Positions 59,920 through 64,000 of a stretch of 64,000 nucleotides of DNA are shown one piece after another. This DNA comes from Artemisia argyi. Lineage: Eukaryota; Streptophyta; Magnoliopsida; Asterales; Asteraceae. The DNA is taken from positions 255,610,044 through 255,674,043 of the forward strand of contig CM060708.1 in assembly GCA_030686995.1 (NCBI GenBank), in the 5' to 3' direction. The position numbers and the translations under genes were made by a program. The notes under the pieces were generated by a model. The model had not been told where the DNA came from. It worked only from the letters and a program-made list of their open reading frames with translations, and did not search any database. Numbering within the stretch: position 1 is the first letter of the stretch; each line of letters starts with the position of its first letter.

Positions 59920-60468
59920 TGTACTTGGCTATGCCTATAGAGATTTTTATGGTTTGATTGTTTAAATTTGTTACATAATTGGGGTATATAACCTCAATTA
60001 GTTTGCCAAAAAAGGTTGCAAGTTAATGTTTCTTTGGGACAAAATATAATAATTGTAATATTTCAAGAATTACATACTTGGAATACACCATAAAGATATC
60101 TGCATTGTTCAACAAAAGATTTCTATAGAGTGGCATGTCGAGTCATTGTCATCAAGCGAGAAGTACGGCTTTTGATATATATGAAACATCGACAAATCAT
60201 AAACCCGGAATTCTATATAACATAGATCAAATAGCATAAATACACATAGGTAAGTAGACATACGGGTTTAATGATCAAAGTGAACAGCCCTTTATAGAAA
60301 AACATAAGCTTCATTCATCTATAATGTTACTGCTAAGGAAAAACCTGTACGAAATGATAATCTAGATGGAAAAAACCATTACAAAGTTAAAGGTTAACTT
60401 CATCCCTACTAAGATGTGTATCCGGATGGTAATACATGAATTGGAAAAATATGAAATGGTTTGATCTT
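59920..60468. other. Convergent 3' intergenic space
   Basis: Holds the 3' UTRs of the plus-strand DUF247 gene and the minus-strand RER1 gene, which converge about 550 bp apart. AATAAA-like signals are not decisive. Nothing else seen. Confidence 0.55.
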
Positions 60469-60791
60469 TCAGTCTCTCGGAAGAAGACTTGCACTCTCAG
60501 TTGAAGCTGCCCTCTTTCCATCGTACCTCTGTAAAAGAAACTACTTATTTAGTAAATCTATTACTAATATAATAGCTGAAATGTTTTGATAAAATGCGGC
60601 AGATGGGTACCTGTTTCCCAAAAGTAAATGGGACATATTTGTATTTGACCATATGCAGTATCTGCTTCTTCATGGTGAGAGCGAATAAGATGACCCAATA
60701 AAAAAGAAGTATAGGCCAAAAAACAGGCACATCGAACGCACTGAAGAATGTCAGCACAAAAGCAATGCAGAAGGCTTTGGTTATTGAGTAC
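60469..60791 (-). CDS. RER1: RER1-like protein, 3' two exons only
   Basis: Two exons on the minus strand, 60791-60611 and 60528-60469, share proper GT/AG borders. They encode [36 protein letters not shown] and [20 protein letters not shown], then [19 protein letters not shown] and a TGA at 60469-60471. This is the C-terminal half of RER1, a small four-helix Golgi membrane protein that returns escaped ER membrane proteins. The first base of the upstream exon completes a split codon (Trp, from FKFW in the family). The N-terminal exons (first two membrane helices) were not found in the 3.2 kb up to the window end. The gene either has a long intron running beyond 64,000 or is truncated. The exons present show no lesions. 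Confidence 0.85.
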
Positions 60792-62059
60792 CTAGCATAA
60801 AAGAAGTACGATTATTGATATTGACTTTTTATTGAGTCATACATCCAGAAACACTATTGCGTCAATCAACTGAAGTGCAAAACTGAAAGAAAAAAAGCTA
60901 CCAGCTGACCAGAACTTAACACTGAGCTCACACTAGCTGAAAAGACTACAGACAACAAAACAGAAATATGACCAAACAGAGGATATCCATAACTGAAACT
61001 AAAAATTATAGATGGAAACAAGATCAATTAGATCATCAATATGCATAAACTATGCACAAGGTTGATGGTATCAGAGTACTAGTTCGTGTCTTGCCAACAA
61101 TTCACCTCATATATCATTTTAAACTTTTATAAGGTATAGCAGTATTACCATGGATCAGAAGTTATATGTGGCTTGTAAAGAAAAGCAAACAAGCACATTG
61201 CCATAAACAATAGGCAATTTGTGATGGTTTCTAAAAAGTTGAGAAGAAAAATATGCTCTGCAAAAAACCTTACGCTTGCAGAATGAATCTGCGTGTGTAC
61301 ATACATGATACATTTATGTCTCTTGATATTCGTTAAAGATCTGGAACTTATAGTTGGATATATCCCTGCTATCATTTAGATTAAACTTCTGATGCATTTA
61401 TTTCATTGCTAATTATTCTCCCACACGAGTCTCGTTAGCTTGGATCATAGCTTGATTCACACAACCGCTGCCTCACAGAAACGTTTACTTGTCTCTCTCT
61501 CTCTCTCTCTTTTTTATAGGTCCCTACATTATTATAATGTGTTTATTAGTCATTAATTTTTTTTTAGGTCCCTACATTATTATAATGTGTTTATTAGTCA
61601 TTAAATTATTTTGTGCCATACATTCAAGTCATTAAACTTTTGTAAATCTTTGGGAAAGTCATCATTTTTAACCGGCTACTTAAAAATTTGACTGCTAACT
61701 TGAAGACGATTTTAATAGCACAATGACCGAAATGAAGAAGATAAATAGTGCAACGATTAAAGTGACCAATCTTGCAAAATACAATAACTCTTTAACCACA
61801 AGTTAAAATATTTTTCCTTCTATGAAACCCTAAACCCTTCTAATGGCGAGCATCACTACCAACGTACGCATTGTACAGAAACAGCCACTGCTACCAAAAC
61901 ACATAACCTCAAATCCGCATTAAATCTTAAACGCTTCATCACTAAAAAGAAGCAAACTATCAAAGCCTTAAAATAAGAGATAAGTGGTGTGAATGAATCA
62001 AAGCAAACTCATTTGTACACACCCACAACATGGCTTCCCATCTTAAGGTGTGAAAAAAA
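60792..62059. other. RER1 intron or flank, nothing coding seen
   Basis: If RER1 is intact this is intron. It contains a 39-bp direct repeat (TAGGTCCCTACATTATTATA and on) at 61517 and 61565 with 48-bp spacing, and a CT microsatellite (61494-61510). No RER1 N-terminal exon could be recognised. Confidence 0.5.
61517..61604. repeat. Short tandem duplication (48-bp period)
   Basis: TAGGTCCCTACATTATTATA continuing TGTGTTTATTAGTCATTAA is present twice, separated by a short T run. Confidence 0.9.
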
Positions 62060-62821
62060 CAACAATGACCGACGAGATTCGAAAAGCATTATTGCAAGCA
62101 CAAGGATAATCCAAGTCTGACTCAAAAGCAATTGCAAGAATGGGTTCTTAGTAACTATGGCTTACAGGTGAGTCAAGGGACAATATCGAATACAGTTAAG
62201 CGGTCTTTAGAGTATCTCTAACATGGCTTTTGAGAGCTCTGATGAACAGGTAGGTAGTGAAAGCACTCAAGAACTCCAAAATTTGATCAAAGAGTTGGGT
62301 TATCGCAATGTTATGGATGTCAAAGATGTCCTAAACCACTCAGAAGAAAATGTAGTTGCGTTGACTGATGAAGAAATTATAGAGAGCGTTATTGGAACAG
62401 ATAAAGATGATGAGGTTGATGATTAAAGTTCTACCACAGAGCCCTCTTCACGAAAGAGGCTATGAAAGCGGCAATCACATTGGATAATTTCTTGTTGAGC
62501 TATGAGAAAACAACACCAGAAGTTCTTACAATGATAAGAAAAATAGAGATGACACTGAAGGTGGAATCGATTCAACAAAAAACGAAAGACAATAGAATCA
62601 TTTTTCTAGAAACCTTTATAAATCATACACGTAATATTAAGTTTATAACAAATTATTAATATATATTCTATATGGGGTCTATAGAAATTATAAAAAGTTT
62701 ATTATCTTACAAGTTTAGCGAATTATTAGTTTAGCACCCTAACCCCGGATCAGGACATGCAAAAAAATTATTTTAGCTAGTTTATTAATTAATCGAGTAT
62801 TAATTTATCAAGTTTCTACTG
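62060..62821 (+). mobile_element. Internally deleted pogo/Tigger-like transposon
   Basis: After a short MTDEIRKALLQAQ start and a one-base frame change, the DNA reads DNPSLTQKQLQEWVLSNYGL then VSQGTISNTVKRSLEYL (about 62111-62220), the CENP-B/pogo-type helix-turn-helix. It passes at about 62222 directly into the usual C-terminal end of such transposases: ELQNLIKELGYRNVMDVKDV, EEIIESVIG, DDEVDD, EAMKAAITLDNFLLSYEKTT-like and ETF (to about 62640). The whole DDE catalytic core is absent. The 3' end at 62821 reads, on the complement, CAGTAGAAACTTGATAAATT, the type of terminus seen in plant pogo/Lemi1/Emigrant elements, followed by the TA target. The matching 5' terminus was not found. Confidence 0.78.
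62223..62426 (+). pseudogene. C-terminal fragment of pogo-type transposase
   Basis: A 67-codon frame (MAFESSDEQVG to DDEVDD) corresponds only to the tail of the transposase, downstream of the missing DDE domain. It continues out of frame at 62460-62640. It has no catalytic residues, so it cannot be an active transposase. The acidic tail is a normal family trait. Confidence 0.75.
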
Positions 62822-64000
62822 TAGTAGGCAAGACTACTAAAAGATAGCCACCGTCATTAGACAATGAGAGTGAATTATAGCAAGTATTCAAAAATTATAT
62901 CCCATAGATTCCAAGAACGAGAACAAAAAAACTAGATAAAGAAATGGGTGTAAAGGTTTAGTTGTGATTGAAGTAGTTGACAACTATTTTAGGTTGAAGA
63001 ATATCGATAGGAGGAAGTAAACACGTCTTTTAAGAAAAAGAAAAGCGGGACGAAAAAAAAGGGAAAAAAGCTATAAAAGAAATAGAATTAGATCCATTTT
63101 ATTTTATTACTTTTTTTTTTTCTTTTTCTTCATCTTCTTTTTCTACATTTTTTTTTTTTATTTTTCTCAATATTATTTATACTTTCTTTGTCAATATTCC
63201 TCTTCTAACTACTTCAATTACCAATAAATCTTTGACACTCATTTCATGAGCTAATTTCCAATACTCTCATTCTTGTAATGGTATGGATATTCATTTTGAA
63301 ATACTTTATGTGATACTATCTTTTTGTTTATGTATAGTCTAAGAAACTAGGGGTTTGATATCTTTGGACTGAAGTTGATGATCCGCCATTACAGGGATAG
63401 AGCATATAAGGTTATATGCGTATTTCGAGCGCGTGTTGGTTTTTGTCCGTATGACATGTAAGTTGGTAGCAAGGCTCGGCGTTAGAACAACTCAGGGTTT
63501 AAAGAAGGAAATATGTTAACATTGGTTAGCGATTTATTGTATTCTGTATACATGCTCACTTTTGTTAAGTTATACTTTGTTCATTAAGCTCATTATAAGC
63601 TATTAGGCTACCAAAAGTGTGTGTTCATTGGGGCTTGTTAGTCGGTCAAAATAAAATGACTTGCCATAAAAGATTTAGGGGGCCTTTGTTTTAGCTTATA
63701 CAAGGGATTTTTACTGGCCAAAAACTAAAACAATAATTACATAATAGAGAACTAAGATTATACATTGCTCCTTAAGAAAACCTAAAAATAATTGCCCAAA
63801 AAAAAGATAATGCTTTTACAATAGTCAGAAGGTAAACACTCAGAGACTCGCAAAACCACAATTGGTTATTGAAGATAATGCTTTTTACATGACATCCTAA
63901 AAGCATATAATGGGGGAATATCATACATAACTGTTTTTCACAGACCTATAGTATTCAAACTAAATAACTAATATCAACAATTTGTTGAGAAAGCCATTAA
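62822..64000. other. Intergenic or intronic DNA, nothing coding seen
   Basis: AT-rich. A T-rich stretch at 63090-63165 and a GGGGGCCTTTGTTTTAGC phrase at about 63679 (MITE-like end) are the only marks. The segment 63355-63520 is less AT-rich but has no sustained open frame. Confidence 0.5.

Noticed and set aside
60900..60930. Missing RER1 exon ending in a KFW-like reading (AAGTTCTG|GT)
   Set aside because: The frame has a stop immediately upstream and lacks the expected RRLPEF residues, so the match is chance.

Overview
The window is nuclear DNA from a flowering plant, strongly AT-rich, with introns, plant-specific gene families and a dense load of DNA transposons. A decayed Mutator-type gene with a PB1-like domain at 8.65-9.75 kb is of a kind I associate with Asteraceae, so a composite is my best guess for the organism; that is inference, while eudicot is fairly safe.

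No bacterial-style operons occur. I reconstructed five genes exon by exon or as single exons, plus the 3' part of a sixth: an AIPP1/EDM3-type RRM protein (23.5-24.8 kb, minus), a group II/A-5 ERF factor (33.3-33.8 kb, minus, intronless), a divergent SUMO-conjugating E2 (38.7-40.7 kb, minus, five exons), an IRX14-type GT43 xylan xylosyltransferase (54.15-56.97 kb, plus, three exons), a DUF247 membrane protein (58.36-59.92 kb, plus) and the two 3' exons of RER1 (60.5-60.8 kb, minus). Two gene relics were also read: a POLD4 (DNA polymerase delta small subunit) pseudogene with in-frame stops (18.46-19.78 kb) and the PB1-like Mutator relic.

The left 23 kb and much of 26-53 kb are transposon-filled. 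Several elements are delimited by terminal inverted repeats and exact target duplications: a hAT element (16.2-18.0 kb) with a younger insertion inside, hAT-like elements at 27.3-28.1 and 32.0-33.0 kb (the latter holding a nested Stowaway MITE), and a 1.67-kb Mutator-like element at 43.4-45.1 kb with ~145-bp inverted termini and a perfect 9-bp target duplication. A pogo/Tigger-type element at 62.1-62.8 kb has lost its whole catalytic core but keeps its DNA-binding end, its C-terminal end and its 3' terminus. A pair of closely related Stowaway MITEs lies at 32.5 and 50.3 kb.

The most unusual object is at 50.9-53.8 kb: a minisatellite of ~18-20-bp units that runs in one orientation for ~0.85 kb, flips exactly at about 52,056, and runs in the opposite orientation for ~1.5 kb. 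It is bracketed by outer inverted sequence and so resembles a foldback transposon. A short patch of the same motif occurs 20 kb away at 30.46-30.56 kb. Other points of interest are the SUMO E2 with altered active-site surroundings (HPN to HLN, and the conserved Asp after the catalytic Cys changed to Ser), a tandem duplication of the promoter/5' UTR of the AIPP1 gene, and a CpG-starved block at 46.2-47.8 kb studded with AATAAGC. The genes have no evident common pathway; they look like ordinary unlinked plant genes separated by repeats.
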